A stretch of DNA of 64,000 bases from Phoronis australis (lineage: Eukaryota > Phoronida > Phoronidae), in NCBI GenBank assembly GCA_002633005.1, contig NMRA01000086.1, positions 676,433-740,432 on the forward strand. Direction: 5' to 3'. Every line of letters starts with the position of its first letter. Position 1 is the stretch's first letter. The notes beneath the pieces were generated by a model that was given only the letters and a program-made list of their open reading frames with translations, was not told the origin of the DNA and searched no databases. Made by a program: the position numbers and the translations under genes. This document shows positions 45,711 to 57,265 of this stretch, one piece after another.

Positions 45711-46639
45711 TTACCTTAATCATGTCGTGACCCAATTCTGTGAGGTTGTAAGTGGTTGTTTATGGTATGCCCTGGACCATAAATAAGAAGTGCAAGTGGT
45801 TGCCTGGCATTACATTTGACTTGATGTGTAACCTGGCTGCTGTAAAGGTTACCAGCTGCAGACACTATTTGTACCACTGTTAGCTCAAGGTGTAGTTGTC
45901 CTTTTAGTATTAGTATAGGGTAGCTACATTTGTGGAGCTGAACCTGCTTTCATGAAAGGTACAAAGATGGTTGATTGGAAGATAGCTGTGTTTCTTGAAC
46001 AGGCCTGTATTTGTTGCACAGTGCTATTCACTACTTGTATCTTTAAGTGTCTTTATCTTCAGGTATGTTTACATGCTTCTGTGTGTCCTGTATCATGTCT
46101 TTGTTCTCACACCATTAGGATTGTTTGAGGCATGATATAGGTAGGAGTGGATTATATATGGTCCCTTGATGTGCCCAATGCAACCAGTCTTCAATGAATG
46201 CCTGTAAACCTCAGGGTGTCGATATGTTTGGGGTTCTTTCCTGCTAATGTCACCACCTCGTTTAGTATGTCAGGGAAGCACTCTGTAAGGTTGTTTTACC
46301 TCATTCACAAACTAGTTGAAACACAAACGTTTTTACTAACACTTTTACTATTAGAACCCTAACCAGTTATGTGAACGATTACGATTGTCAGTTTTACCTG
46401 GGTTTTGCTGGCAGTTGAACCTACCCAGCTTTAACTAAACCAAATCTGCTGGCATTTTCACTAACACATAGTTTAATTGATAGGCTTGTATAGGGGCTAG
46501 AGGACTTTGTTTATCGTCACGTTCTTCAATTTAGGACAGAGAGTGATGTCAGTTTTCCTTTAAAGATGTATTTGCATGCTTCTAAATATGGTAATGTATA
46601 GCATTAACTAAACGAAACGAAAAAAATCTGTAAGTGACG
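45711..46639. other. Non-coding, no gene seen
   Basis: There is no domain-bearing frame, element end or tandem array. Confidence 0.3.
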
Positions 46640-46735
46640 TTTGCACTAATGATGTACCTTGGGGGCTATGTGAGTTCCCAGTGTTATTCCCCAACCCCAC
46701 ATCACGATACTTACAGGACACGGTTGAGTGATATA
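46640..46735 (-). repeat. R8 short dispersed repeat, inverted copy
   Basis: 'tgcactaatgatgtacctt', 'gggggctatgtgag' and 'atcacgatacttacaggaca' are the inverse of R8 at 22855-22965. Confidence 0.6.
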
Positions 46736-47859
46736 CAGCTACAAAATTCTATGTTTTTTGCAAAAAAATCAAATTTTAAATTTTTTAAATTGAATGTCAA
46801 ATGACTCAAAAATGACAAGTCTGAGAAAAAAGAATTGTTAAGTTCATTTGAAAGAGTATACCTCAGAGAATCCACATGCAAAAATTCAGGTCATTTTCAC
46901 TTCATGTTCAAAATGCCACCCCAGCACGATTGAAATTGGGTGAAAATGCGCCATATTCGCCATCTTGAAAGCAATTTCCGGTTAAGCAGCAATTTATAAT
47001 AGCTAGTTACAAGAAACTAAAACCTGAAAAATTTAAAAGCTATTGGTCCTACAATGCGCACTCTACAGGACAAGACGTTTTCTTCCCAAAATCGAGGTGT
47101 GCATGCACGATTGCCAATGTTTTAGCCATCTTTGACCAGAAGTGAATGATTAGCAGCACATTTGTAGCTTACGTCTGGTACAATAATCTTACCGATTTTC
47201 AGCCGTGTACGCCAAAAATTATGGCATCCACGAGCATTTGAATCTAAATTCGAAAACAAAATGGCCACCTCGTCTGCCATCTTGGATCTGATCATGACGA
47301 AAAAAAGTAAGCTTTCAGTACTTCTGGAACTACAGGTTGTGTAAATTTCATGCTGATCGAACAAAAATTGTGACCTGTATCGTTCGAACAAACAAACTTG
47401 ATGGCAGAGCAACATACTTGGCGAAATTTATTTTACCAAGTCATTATGTAATGAATTGTGCTGCTTTGTGACAACTTCTCTGACCATAGCTTCTTAGCAC
47501 AGAAAATCTCCATGCTGCTTGTATGGTTAACTGAACTGGTTATTACAGTTTGTTTCTAGGTTGCCAGGCAGGTCCCTTAATGTCCTCCATGTATGAATGG
47601 CTGCATTACTGTGACCACATTATATGGAGCATGTCCTCCCAATGACCTCAGTGTATGCATGAGAATACATTTAGTTGATATGACCTGAAGTCATTTGTGG
47701 TTTAACTGCTGTGGAGTACAAGGAAAAGGTATTCAGACATAGGACCTCCAACCCCCCCCCCCCNTTATGACCCCTGGACAGAAGCCAGATTCATAGGCAG
47801 AAGTCTTTCCTCATGACCGAGAATGAAGGGGATTACAGGTTGTGTATTTTCTTATCGAC
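46736..47859. other. Non-coding, ambiguous base in poly-C
   Basis: No gene is seen. Two similar phrases, 'cgccatcttgaaa' (46959) and 'ctgccatcttggat' (47273), sit in repeat-like context. A poly-C run at 47752-47763 is followed by an N at 47764, typical of a sequencing stop at a homopolymer. Confidence 0.3.
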
Positions 47860-48310
47860 GTGTCGTGTTGGTGTTTTCAACTAAATTTCTACAAAACTAT
47901 ATATTTTAGCTTAGCAAAAGTAAATATTTACTGAAAGTGGAAAGCTTGGAGAATTAGATCTTTTACTTTATACCGATCTGCCATTATTTGGATCACGTGA
48001 CCAGTCTTTGGTAAAATTTAGCACAAAATGAAAGCTACATCCAAAGCAAAGTGTTCAAGATCAAAGACGCAATATTCTTCTAACGTATGATTTAGTTTCG
48101 TTCAAATTTTTTAATATTTTTTCATGAAAATCATAGCTTTGATGTTCCTCAATCCCTCATGTAAATGCAGAATATTTTGAAAACAATTTTTGATATCAGT
48201 CGAAGAACACTGCTAGCCTATTAATGTTTCATATGAATCCGATCAGCGTTTTCAGAAACATCATGTTCCAAAGTTAACATTTTCTCAGATCCTGCTTAAC
48301 CTCGAAGCTT
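47860..48310 (-). repeat. R7 dispersed repeat, inverted fragment
   Basis: The inverse of this stretch carries the R7 opening ('gatctgagaaaatgttaac', 'tttggaacatgatg') and the 'ggattcatatgaaa' block seen at 40765. It is non-coding. Confidence 0.55.
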
Positions 48311-48752
48311 ACAACCACGCTTTTGAATAAGAGGCTGGCAACATTGTTTGTACTGGTATTGTAAACTTCATGGACAGGAGAGAAAATAGCTCAGCTAGAT
48401 AACAAGATCCATAGTATGACACTTTGTCATTCACAACTAAGTAATTTGTTTATAGTTAGTTGGAAACACTTGTGATAGCAGGCAGTTTTTATGTGGATAA
48501 CCTTGTGAGGAGAGATCATATGGCATCTGAGGCAGAAAGGTCAGGAATTTTATTGAACCTTTCATATGCAGCCAGGGTTCAATCTCACCAGCTAACCTTG
48601 CATTCAAACATGTCCTAGAGCAACCTTCAGGCCAAATGTAAAATGTTGAAGATCCTGAGCATTGCTGAGCTGCACTTCTACCAGTGCTCGCTCGTCGCTT
48701 TTGATTTGACGACTAATATTAGTTGATATGTTTCTGGCCAAATGTATTCACC

Positions 48753-48891
48753 AAACGTACCGTGATGGCATACATGAAGTAATATCCCACGAGACATTGT
48801 TCCGCGTATCGAGCGTGACCAAAGGTCGAGGTGGATACGCGGAATAATGTCTGGTGGGATATTACTTCATGTATGCCAATCGAGGTACATT
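48753..48891. repeat. Long near-perfect palindrome, arms ~45-58 bp
   Basis: The arms 48766-48810 and 48834-48878 pair over 45 bases with few mismatches around a 23-base loop. The pairing continues imperfectly to about 48753 and 48891. The nearby words 'tttatcccatac' (48898) and 'gtatgggataaaa' (49464) are also inverse of each other, so the palindrome may be part of a larger inverted-repeat element. The 63-codon ORF over it is an artefact. Confidence 0.8.
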
Positions 48892-50999
48892 TTGTATTTA
48901 TCCCATACACTTAGAGTTCCTAAGTGTTTTTTCATTTTTTTCTGTAGATTTTGTAAATACTTCACCCAGACTGTTCACATGGTGGATCACATCCTATATG
49001 TATGTACTTGAGCGTTAGGTTGCAAGTTTTCTCTTGTAAAAGAAACAGTTTTAAATGTAATGGTTTATTACTTGAAAAGAGATAACAGAGATGAAAACAA
49101 CGGTAACTTTGCTCTGAACTTGTTAAATAACAACAATATTAGATATTGTAGTTATCGAGGAATTGGCGCCTGAGTTGCAGACGATAAAATATTTAAGCAA
49201 ATGAAATCTGAGACAGAATGTCAAAAATTAACAGTGCTGTTCTAGATGTTACGATTGAGACCTGATTGCATGTTGACTGTTATTTACACTGCTAAAATTA
49301 TATTACTTTTAAACTATTTTCCGAAAGGTAGATGATCTAACCAGCTAACGTCAACATTGCCCTACCTTTTGGAACTTTCCATGTCAGAGGTCACTGTTGA
49401 AGTAGTGCGGGAGGTGAATACGGAAAAAATATTACGCGGCCGTATTTCCCTCGACAGATTCAATGCGTATGGGATAAAAATGAAAGTTTTGCATATCTTT
49501 ATGCACTAAGTGTTTATTCATTTGCTGTTAATATGATAGTCATGTGTTGAGGGAGGTTGATCGTGAACTTCGCTAAAATTTCTTCAGTTTGGAATACAAT
49601 ATGGCTGATTGGCGAAATTTCATTTTGTCAAATTTCTCAACAAAAGTAATATAACTTTTCAGGAAAATTTACCTTGCTTTTAGCATGGTTTGTGTGTCGC
49701 AGCTATTATCAAACAGTATTTGGTAAATTTTAAGCGTTCGCAACAATGTGGTGGGCCTTTGAAAAATAGAAATATGGCAATTTTGGGAATTGTTCTTATC
49801 CTAAATTGAAGAGTTTTTAACGTATGTGTGACTTGTCAGTGTTTCTGCGACCATCGAGGCAGATTATGCTTTTCAAGTCATGTTTAAAGCTTTGCACATG
49901 GCGAACTATGAAAACAACTTAGGTGGTAGCAAAACTGTGGAATTGAATTTCTTTTAACTTATTTCTTTGTAGGCAAAGCAATTGCCAATTTGTCAAATAC
50001 CTTTCTAGCTCTTAAACCCCTGCCAGTGCTTTAACTGAGAAACAATTCACAAAAAAACAATTTGTATTTGCTTACCAGCCTTAGAAACGTTCCTAAGTTT
50101 GTTACTACTTTCTTTGCTTCAATCACTTGCTGGAACAAGATGTACTTCTTTTTCAATATGTTAATTGCAGCTTCTCAATTTAAGTAAGAAAACAACTAGA
50201 AAGCAGAATATGGGTCATTTGATGTGTTATTGGAAGCCTGCTTTATAAACAGGACGCAAGTGCATAGTTTTCGTTTTATTCGCTTGTTGACTCGGGCTAT
50301 TTGTTAGAAATTTGGTTTGGCTTCAGTATCTTGTGGTCTTCAGTAAATTAAGGGATGTGATAGTCTCGTCTCTATAAGGTTTCTCTTGATAAGTTTTGTT
50401 TTCACATCAACGCCCTAACTCCCGTTTTGAGAAGTTTCAGTCAGTGCGAAATCATAACTCCAGGACCTAAACAGCAATTGCAACTCTCTGCCAATCATGT
50501 TCAATGGAAAAAGTTAAATCCACTACAGCGGGACTAACCGCAAGATGGTGTGACATGCAAGACATGAGCATGTGAATCAACTTCGCCATCTGGTCTTTAA
50601 TCCACATAACTAGTGTTAACTTCAGTGTCTCTTGCCATGAGGAGTTTGTAGGAAAGGCAAGGGAGTTGCGATGGAGTTTCGGTAAACCAGACTTTCTGTT
50701 TTGGGAAAGCGACAAGACTGGGAATGCAAGGAGCTGCTGGATCCACCAGATCGTAGCTAAAAGAACAAAATTCCTCATATTCATCTCACCTTTTTAGCAT
50801 TAATGTGATTATGTTTTCCCCGATAGTCGGGGTGTGGGAATATGCAGATGCTGTAGTTGACTGGTGTGCAAAATTACCTAAAGTTACTAAGCATCAGCTA
50901 ATTTCACAGCGAGCTTACAACAGCATGAGATATCTCATATGAATGGAATGGTGAATATACAATGTTCAGACCTAATTAACTCGGTTAAGGTTAACTCAG
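48892..50999. other. Non-coding, no gene supported
   Basis: Contains the inverse 'tttatcccatac' / 'gtatgggataaaa' pair (48898, 49464) and a small hairpin around 'atacggaaaaaatattacgcg' and 'gccgtatttccc' (49418-49452). A 105-codon minus-strand ORF (50467-50784) is discussed under rejected items. Confidence 0.3.
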
Positions 51000-51954
51000 A
51001 CCTTATTAAGAAAAAATTGCCGTTTTTACAATATTTCACAGATGTCTAGTAAAATACCTGGGCAACTTCAGATACGAAATATATACTTTGTAGCCATAAA
51101 AAAGATTAAGCAGAACCAACTTCAAGCCTGTGGGAGTTTGTTTACTGCTTATCCAAGGTCAAAGGTTACAGAGCTGTCACTCAAATCGAATCTATTGCTT
51201 GGCATATGTACTTCTAACAATTCAGTCTTTTCATTCACTGAGTCAGACATAAGATAAAGTTAATATGGTCTACATAGCATGGAAAGATGCCATGAAAAAC
51301 CAAGACTAAATATAGTTCTGATCCTCAGTGAGTTACTGGTCTGCGTACATGTGATTGTTGATAATGTTGTGATGAATGTACGGAGTAACAGCAAAGTGTC
51401 TGGCATCACAATCAAAGCTAGTTGTGAAAAAAGATGAATCCTCACCCAAATTCATTCATTTCACTGGTAATCCGATGCTTCAGTGCTGCAATGTTGTGCT
51501 CACAGCGCGCTTTAACCACAGATACTTGATTTCTATTCTCCATTCCGTAGTTGGCTTCTTTCAGTTTCTCTGGCGCATGCTTCATGTTTTGTGCTCTACA
51601 ATGTAATTGGTCAACAGAACATAGTAATACACAACCCAGTGAATTTCACTGAAACTTTCCAATTTTAATATTTATTCATTAATCTCCAAAATGCTGTTAG
51701 GAATCTGATGGTTTTTTCACACCATGAGATGGACAGATACGACTGCTAATTTTTTTACAAAAACACCTTTTGTTTTGCGAGTTGATTTGGCATAGAAACA
51801 AAACTAAATGAGTATTCGAAAATTCCTGCAGCGTTTTTGACGTAAATTGTGAAGTTCTCATTGAAAATGGTTTCATTAAAATCAACTGAGGGGTTATTTT
51901 GATATGAATGTACCTTTCTTAAAAATTGAATTTTGACTTTAAAAAGTTTCTAAC

Positions 51955-52011
<57 letters not shown>

Positions 52012-52275
52012 GCACATCAATATAAAACATATTTTTATAATCTCCAATCTTTTTCTTTTAGAAAATGTATACTTTTACTAGTTGACATAGCCTGTTTTTA
52101 TGTATGTTAGAATTGAAGTAACTACCGGTAAATAAAGTTTAAGATAAACTTAAAGATCAGTACATAAAGCATAGTATCTGACTTTCATGTGAATCTGATC
52201 AGCCATTTTTGATATTTGATGTTTTGATGTTAGCCAAGTTGGGAGACTCTTCTAAGGTCCTACATAATCGAGAGG
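51000..52275 (-). repeat. R7 dispersed repeat, inverted long copy
   Basis: Read inverted it gives the R7 opening ('tatgtaggaccttagaag'), 'aaagtatacattttctaaaag', a large ATT microsatellite, 'tttttaagaaaggtacattc' and the 'cacaactagctttgattgtg' region. It carries AGGTCA-a-AGGTTA at 51156-51168, the same DR1-like site as the 16 kb copy. It has no coding frame. Confidence 0.7.
51955..52010 (+). repeat. (ATA)n microsatellite, about 19 units
   Basis: A pure trinucleotide run of 56 bases inside an R7 copy. In the other R7 copies the same place reads 'ccattattgttattacg', which shows the short seed from which this tract expanded. Confidence 0.97.
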
Positions 52276-52992
52276 ATGATTGTTAACTAACGTAATTTTC
52301 TACCCTGCTTTGGTTCATGTGATTGAAACTTATCTTGTTTACCCATGGGATAATAAATTACCCTAAGGTAGCGTCTGTGTAAATGTAGACTTAGAAAAAT
52401 CGTCTGTAATCAGTAGCGTGTGTTGAAAACATGTCCTAATCAGGTGGAGTGCCAGGATCTTGTGTGAAAGTGTGTCAATGTCCTAGTTGACATACTTAGC
52501 TGGTTATTGCCTCCCCTGGTCGCAATGCTAGGTCATTGACCTGAGGAGGTGAACAATAGTGTAACTGGAAGTGGGGGGGTCAGAAGAAGGGTTTTCTATG
52601 TATTGTGGGTGTATGTGTCTGTGTTTGTTGAGGGTGTAACTGTTTATTCAGGTGACCTGGTTTGTTGAACAACAATGACCATGTTTTTGAGGTGTTTGAT
52701 ACTATTAACAGTTTTGTATGCAGTCTTGCTACAACACTGTGTCTGCGTTTATCGTCTCAAAAGAGTTTTACGCGTGTTTTATTGTTTTGATTTGCGGAGA
52801 ACTTAGCCGAAGCTGAGTTAACATTATTGGAGATCATTCAATGACTATGAAAATATTTTCCATTCTTTGTTCATGTGTACTTCTGTTATTTAAAATCCCG
52901 TCCACACTTCGAGTTACCCTGAAACAACTTGCCCCCATTAAGCTAAATGTCAACACTACACACACTTCATCTTACCACAATATGGCGCACAG
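52276..52992. other. Non-coding, no gene seen
   Basis: There is no domain-bearing frame. The perfect IR1 is listed separately. A possible R4 scrap lies near 52905 ('cgtccacac', 'cgagttaccctgaaacaact'). Confidence 0.3.
52530..52542. promoter_or_regulatory. Perfect IR1 (AGGTCA-t-TGACCT)
   Basis: An exact inverted repeat of AGGTCA with a one-base spacer. IR1 is the preferred element of FXR/RXR, and ecdysone response elements have the same layout. It lies in the inferred first intron of a receptor of that very group and outside any repeat I identified. With 12 fixed bases, chance alone at equal base frequency predicts about 0.004 such sites in 64 kb. Binding is untested. Confidence 0.5.
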
Positions 52993-53518
52993 CTGAAGCG
53001 TGTTCAATAGAGTGAACGCCTGTGAGGGATTTGAGCGCCCTCATCCTGAACAGCTGTGTTCACGTTAGCGCTCGCGAGTGTTCGCAAACAACCTCGAGAG
53101 CATGTTCGCTTAGTTTTCCAACATGGCATCCTGCGAATTGGCTTCACGTCTGCAACATATGAACTCATTATGGTTCTCCAACACGAAAACTAACCTCAAA
53201 AGTTGACCGACTCATCCGAAAGTGCGACTTAAATTGCGGGTTGCTGTAGCAAGGAACAGTTTCCTCGACGTAATTTTTGATTCTTGTCGTTCCAAGGCCT
53301 TCACGGTTGTTGTCTTGGGCTGCCAATATTAATATTGGCAAAGATTCATAGTAGTCATCGATCAGTATGCCATAGCAAGAACTGTTAGTGTTAAACTCAT
53401 CGGCTAAGACGTTGCTTCAGAGTCGATCACACAGTGAGCGCTCACAGCTGTTCAGGAGCTGTTCCTTGTATTTGCGAGTATACGCTAGTGGGCGCTCACT
53501 CTGTTGAACACGCTTCAG
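52993..53518. mobile_element. TIR element, 526 bp (CTGAAGCGTGTTCAA ends)
   Basis: The left end CTGAAGCGTGTTCAATAGAG and the inverted right end CTGAAGCGTGTTCAACAGAG match for about 28 bases with few changes, followed by GCGCTC/GAGCGC words near both ends. It has no coding frame. A target-site duplication was not found, so the class is open. Confidence 0.72.
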
Positions 53519-53569
53519 TAATGGTACTTCCACTTTGTTGTGTTCAGGTTTGTATCCACACTAAGACTT

Positions 53570-53725
53570 GCACTAGGCCAAGTTATCTTGGAACAAGTTA
53601 CCCTACCTTGATAATTTGTGGTATTTTGTCACATGGTGTCCCAGCGCGAAGTACATTCACATTACTGCTAAACCTAGCGATGACTCGCTAGGGTAACTCA
53701 TAATGTAGACAGCACTTACCCAGTA
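53570..53725 (+). repeat. R4 short dispersed repeat, copy 3
   Basis: 'ggaacaagttaccctacctt' and 'taaacctagcgatgactcg' match R4 at 1125-1300 on the same strand. It lies just right of the 52993-53518 element. Confidence 0.5.
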
Positions 53726-53779
53726 AGTGTCGCCTCGATCCCATGCTGGATTTGTTCCTTTGAAGCTGACGATGGATTG

Positions 53780-54202
53780 AACTACCGCTTTTCCCCATGG
53801 TGGCAATTTTAGCTTTTTGCTAGTGGGTGTTTTTACGAAACTTTGGGAAGGATTTTCATGAAATTTGCCTAACAGGTTTCTATTCAGATAATGACGAAAC
53901 CGTCCCAATTTTTGGACTGATGTGACGTATTCTGCTTCTGGTTTTTTGGCATCCGCCTCTGTTATTAGCCAAATGGCTTAAACCGTCATTATGAAATTTG
54001 CCAAATGAATTCCTATTGAGCAGAGCGCAGGTGGTAATTTTGTGGGTTTTTGTGTTTAGTGTCTACCAAATTCCTTGATGGGTCTTCATAAACTTTGGTT
54101 TATGTGATGAGAGCACAGCTGGTGTTGATTTTGGTAGGAAACTTACAACTCTAGCATCCCCTAGTTACATTTTTGATTTTCTTTGAATATGCGCAATATC
54201 TA
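53780..54202 (+). repeat. R1 diverged copy, part 1
   Basis: R1 phrases occur: 'ggatgggcttcat'-type, 'catgaaatttgcc', 'ttctattcagataatgacg' and 'gcatcccctagtta'. It is interrupted by the 54203 element and resumes at 55096. The cores are decayed. Confidence 0.55.
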
Positions 54203-55093
54203 CCGTATTCTCCCTAATAACACCCATGCCCCTATAAGCGCCCCCCCATGTATTTTCTTACTTTGCTAAAATAAGCGCCCAGCCCATGAACGTGTACGTG
54301 CGTCAAATGCCTTACCTACAGTCCTAAAATTCTACAGTAATGTCTTCAATTTATCAATAATATCTGACAGTCCTGAAAAAACTCATTGTGTGCAGAATTT
54401 GTAGACTACGAACCTCGCCACTATGTCAGTATTTAGCCGTAACTATACACTTCAAACTTCTGCAGTGCCTCAAAACGAACACAAAAGTTTTGCTGATCTT
54501 GCAAGAAATGTGTCCCACTATGGTCCGGCCATTCAGAACAGACGTAGTGTATTTGTCAATGGGATTGTATTGTAGATATTTCCAGCCCTCAACAGGAATC
54601 AAAATTTCTTTATACACGTGAAAAACGTGAATCGAAGACTAATAAAAAAACTTGGCCAGTGTTAAAAAAGCACGTGGCCAGGAAGCGCGCACTACGTACA
54701 TGTACCTGTCATCAAAAATTTTTAGGGGCGCTATTTGGAAAACTTAAGGAGGGTTTTAGGTAATTTGCTCGAATCAAAACTATTTTTATTCAAGCATTCA
54801 AGTTGCCATATCGACGATTGCAAGGCAGTCAGTTGGCGAGTTTTCATCCTGGGATTTCAGCACAATTTTCTGTAAAATTATCATAATTTAACACCAAAGT
54901 TTGATAGCAATACACCACAATTTTGTATCTAAGTCTGTCATAGGTTACAGATATATCACAGAGCGTAAATATGATGAATCGTGGCTTCGGATTTCACCTG
55001 TTTCGGAGACGGGCAACCGCCTTGGGTTACAATAAGCGCCCCCCTGAAACGAATATTTCTAAACGCCCTGGGCGGTTATTAGGGTGAATACGG
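54203..55093. mobile_element. TA-flanked TIR element (CCGTATTC..CCCTAATAAC ends)
   Basis: An 891 bp element whose left end TACCGTATTCTCCCTAATAA and inverted right end TACCGTATTCACCCTAATAA differ at one position. 'ataagcgccccc' words repeat just inside both ends. TA at each border (54201-54202, 55094-55095) would fit a Tc1/mariner-type target, and R1 continues on both sides. A 77-codon frame inside has no transposase motif, so this is non-autonomous. The superfamily call is tentative. Confidence 0.75.
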
Positions 55094-55095
55094 TA

Positions 55096-55275
55096 TCAAG
55101 TTCTTCAATAGCTATTTATGAAATTTGGCTGATATATTTCAATGAAGGAGATGAGGACAACTGCTCAATTCCAAATGTATTCAACGTATTATGTGCCTCC
55201 TGGTAACTACTTTACTTTTCTTTTTTGGCATTTGCACGACATAAATTAATGGGACTGTTCTCCTGTGGTGCCCTT
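55096..55275 (+). repeat. R1 diverged copy, part 2
   Basis: Resumes with 'tcaagttcttcaatagct', then 'tatgaaatttggctgatata' and 'gtgcctcctggtaac'. It is the continuation of 53780-54202 after the inserted element. Confidence 0.5.
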
Positions 55276-55979
55276 GGTGACAACTTAAATTTTCTTACCT
55301 TTGGTTCATCAATAATCAGTTATAGCAGTCCCAGATTTTGAGAACCTGGTTAATGGTTTTTCAGTGGAGAAAACTGGTTCACATAATTTGGCACCCCTGT
55401 AAGTAAGTGTAAATACTATCTATACATTCAGTTTTTGAGAAATCAACTCTTGTGTAAGTGCTGTCCATTCTAGTAGTTATGAATTCTATGGATTTTTTGC
55501 CTCTATACGGCTGGACATTCACTTCAGTTAATGATAGTGGTCCTGGTTGGTGAGTCTCGACTACATTGAGCCTCAGGTGTGTCTGAGAGGATTTGTGGAA
55601 TTAACAAGGAATTATTGAGTAACATTTATAGGTGATTCCATCTTGAAATGTCACCTAAAATGTCAATACCAGCTGCATGAGTGCGTGCTTGTGTGATTGG
55701 CTGACCTTTAATTTTGGAAAAATCCAAAATTGAGAATCACGTGAATTACAAAATTATGATCTTGTAAAATGTTAGTATTCTTACGGAAAGATTGTTAGTT
55801 ACGGTATGAAATAAAAATGGTGTTTTTTGTCAATTCATCAGTAAATTGTTCTCCTTTCACATGGTTCTTCAACTTTTTATCCCACAATGTGACTGGCAAG
55901 TTAGATTCTATTTTGCCAATTTTTCCACAAAAATAAAGACTAAGAAAATATTAGCTTACTTTGTAATGTGTAGATGTCA
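55276..55979. other. Non-coding, no gene seen
   Basis: The frame that opens at 55846 runs into R5 and is not convincing as a gene. Otherwise nothing is recognised. Confidence 0.3.
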
Positions 55980-56805
55980 TAAAAGAGAGTGTAAAGTTAA
56001 CGTCACTTGCAGCAAGATAACTAACCAGCCAGCTAGCTGTATGAAGACTGTCGTCAAAATACAGCTAGGTCCCACTGCGTGTATTTCTTCCGTAGACCCT
56101 GAAATTGCACACAGCCAGGGTAGTTCTGCTCGTCACCGCGCTGTGAAACCTGTATCAACATGTAAAGCTAAATACCAGACGGTGTGCATGCAAAATCTGG
56201 GAGCCAACCGACACTCACCTTGCCCGTTACAGCCGTTTAAGTGAAAAACAATGCAATAAACGTCATTTTCTTGTGTAACTCTCCGCCTTTTCTAACAATG
56301 AAAAGTATTTCGTCGTTTTGAAAACAGTACGCTCATGTCACGTGCACGCGCCATTTCCTAAATTTTTGCGACATCTCTCGGGTGATGATGATAGCTTGGC
56401 AGCAGCAAAATTTCTTCTGAAATTCGATTTTTCGGTATCAAAATTCTAAAAACTTATAATGAAGTGAAACCAGTTCTGATAATTTGTTGTGAGGTGTACG
56501 CAAGCTCTTGAAAGAACAACAGTTGATTGAAGAATCGGTGAAAAATTAAACTGGCCAATAGGTGACGCAATATTTCACTGCCCCGAAAGCCGTCGCTAAA
56601 GATTGCTCCACAACTTTAGCAGCAGAATAACGGTAGAACACCATTTTTGCCAACACCGTTAAATAATTTAGTTTACTAAAGGAAGACCGTAGTTTTTAAT
56701 GACACCAATTTTGTGCCAGATTTTATCTTGCCACTTTTTTACCCACATCGGTGCAAAGCTGTATATTTATATACAGTTTTGTACCAAGGCTACAAGATAA
56801 TCAGC
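55980..56805 (+). repeat. R5 dispersed repeat, copy 3
   Basis: The longest copy of R5. It matches 11135-11850 (inverted) and 19020-20265 (split). A frame ending at 56244 contains KTVVKIQLG, also legible in the 11.8 kb copy as KTIVKIQLG. The family may therefore derive from a coding element or captured exon. I do not recognise it, and the frames break in each copy. Confidence 0.6.
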
Positions 56806-56959
56806 TTTAGAAAATTGCAAAATGATAATTTTGTCGATTATTTTGGTGTGAATTAAGTGGAGAAATACAGTGCATGTAATTCACAATAAGTTACCTAAAT
56901 TAATATAATTTTTTGTAGGGACACATTTTTAAGGAGTGTAATTATCAGTGCCGACCACT
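56806..56959. other. AT-rich spacer
   Basis: Nothing is recognised between R5 and the minisatellite. Confidence 0.3.
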
Positions 56960-57265
56960 GCTTTCCACGAGGGCCTTCACACCACATTCACCATCTTTCC
57001 AGGAGAGCATTCGGCAGTCACACCACATTCTCTCCCTTTCCATGAGGGCCTTCCATGTTCACCCACATTCTATCTTTTTCCCATGTGGACCTTCCAAATT
57101 CACACTACATTTACTCCCATTCCATGTGGGCCTTTGAAGTTCACACCACATTTACTCTCATTCCTTTAAGGCCTTCCATGTTCACCCCACGCTCCCAAAT
57201 TCACACCACATTCACTCTTTTTCCATGTTGGCCTTTCGAATGCTCCCCACATTCACACCCGTTCA
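56960..57265 (+). repeat. Degenerate minisatellite, ~41 bp period
   Basis: About seven diverged units built on 'ccatgtgggcctt' and 'ttcacaccacatttactc'. Clear starts lie at 57041, 57082, 57123 and 57164 (41 bp apart) and at 57223. The unit length is not a multiple of three, and the two ORFs across it read the same array in different frames, so it is not coding. Confidence 0.85.

Noticed and set aside
50467-50784. 105-codon minus-strand ORF with a hydrophobic start (MNMRNFVLLATIWW)
   Set aside because: The start resembles a signal peptide, so a small secreted protein was considered. ORFs of this length are expected by chance in 64 kb, and there is no family, no splice context and no processing sites that make sense.
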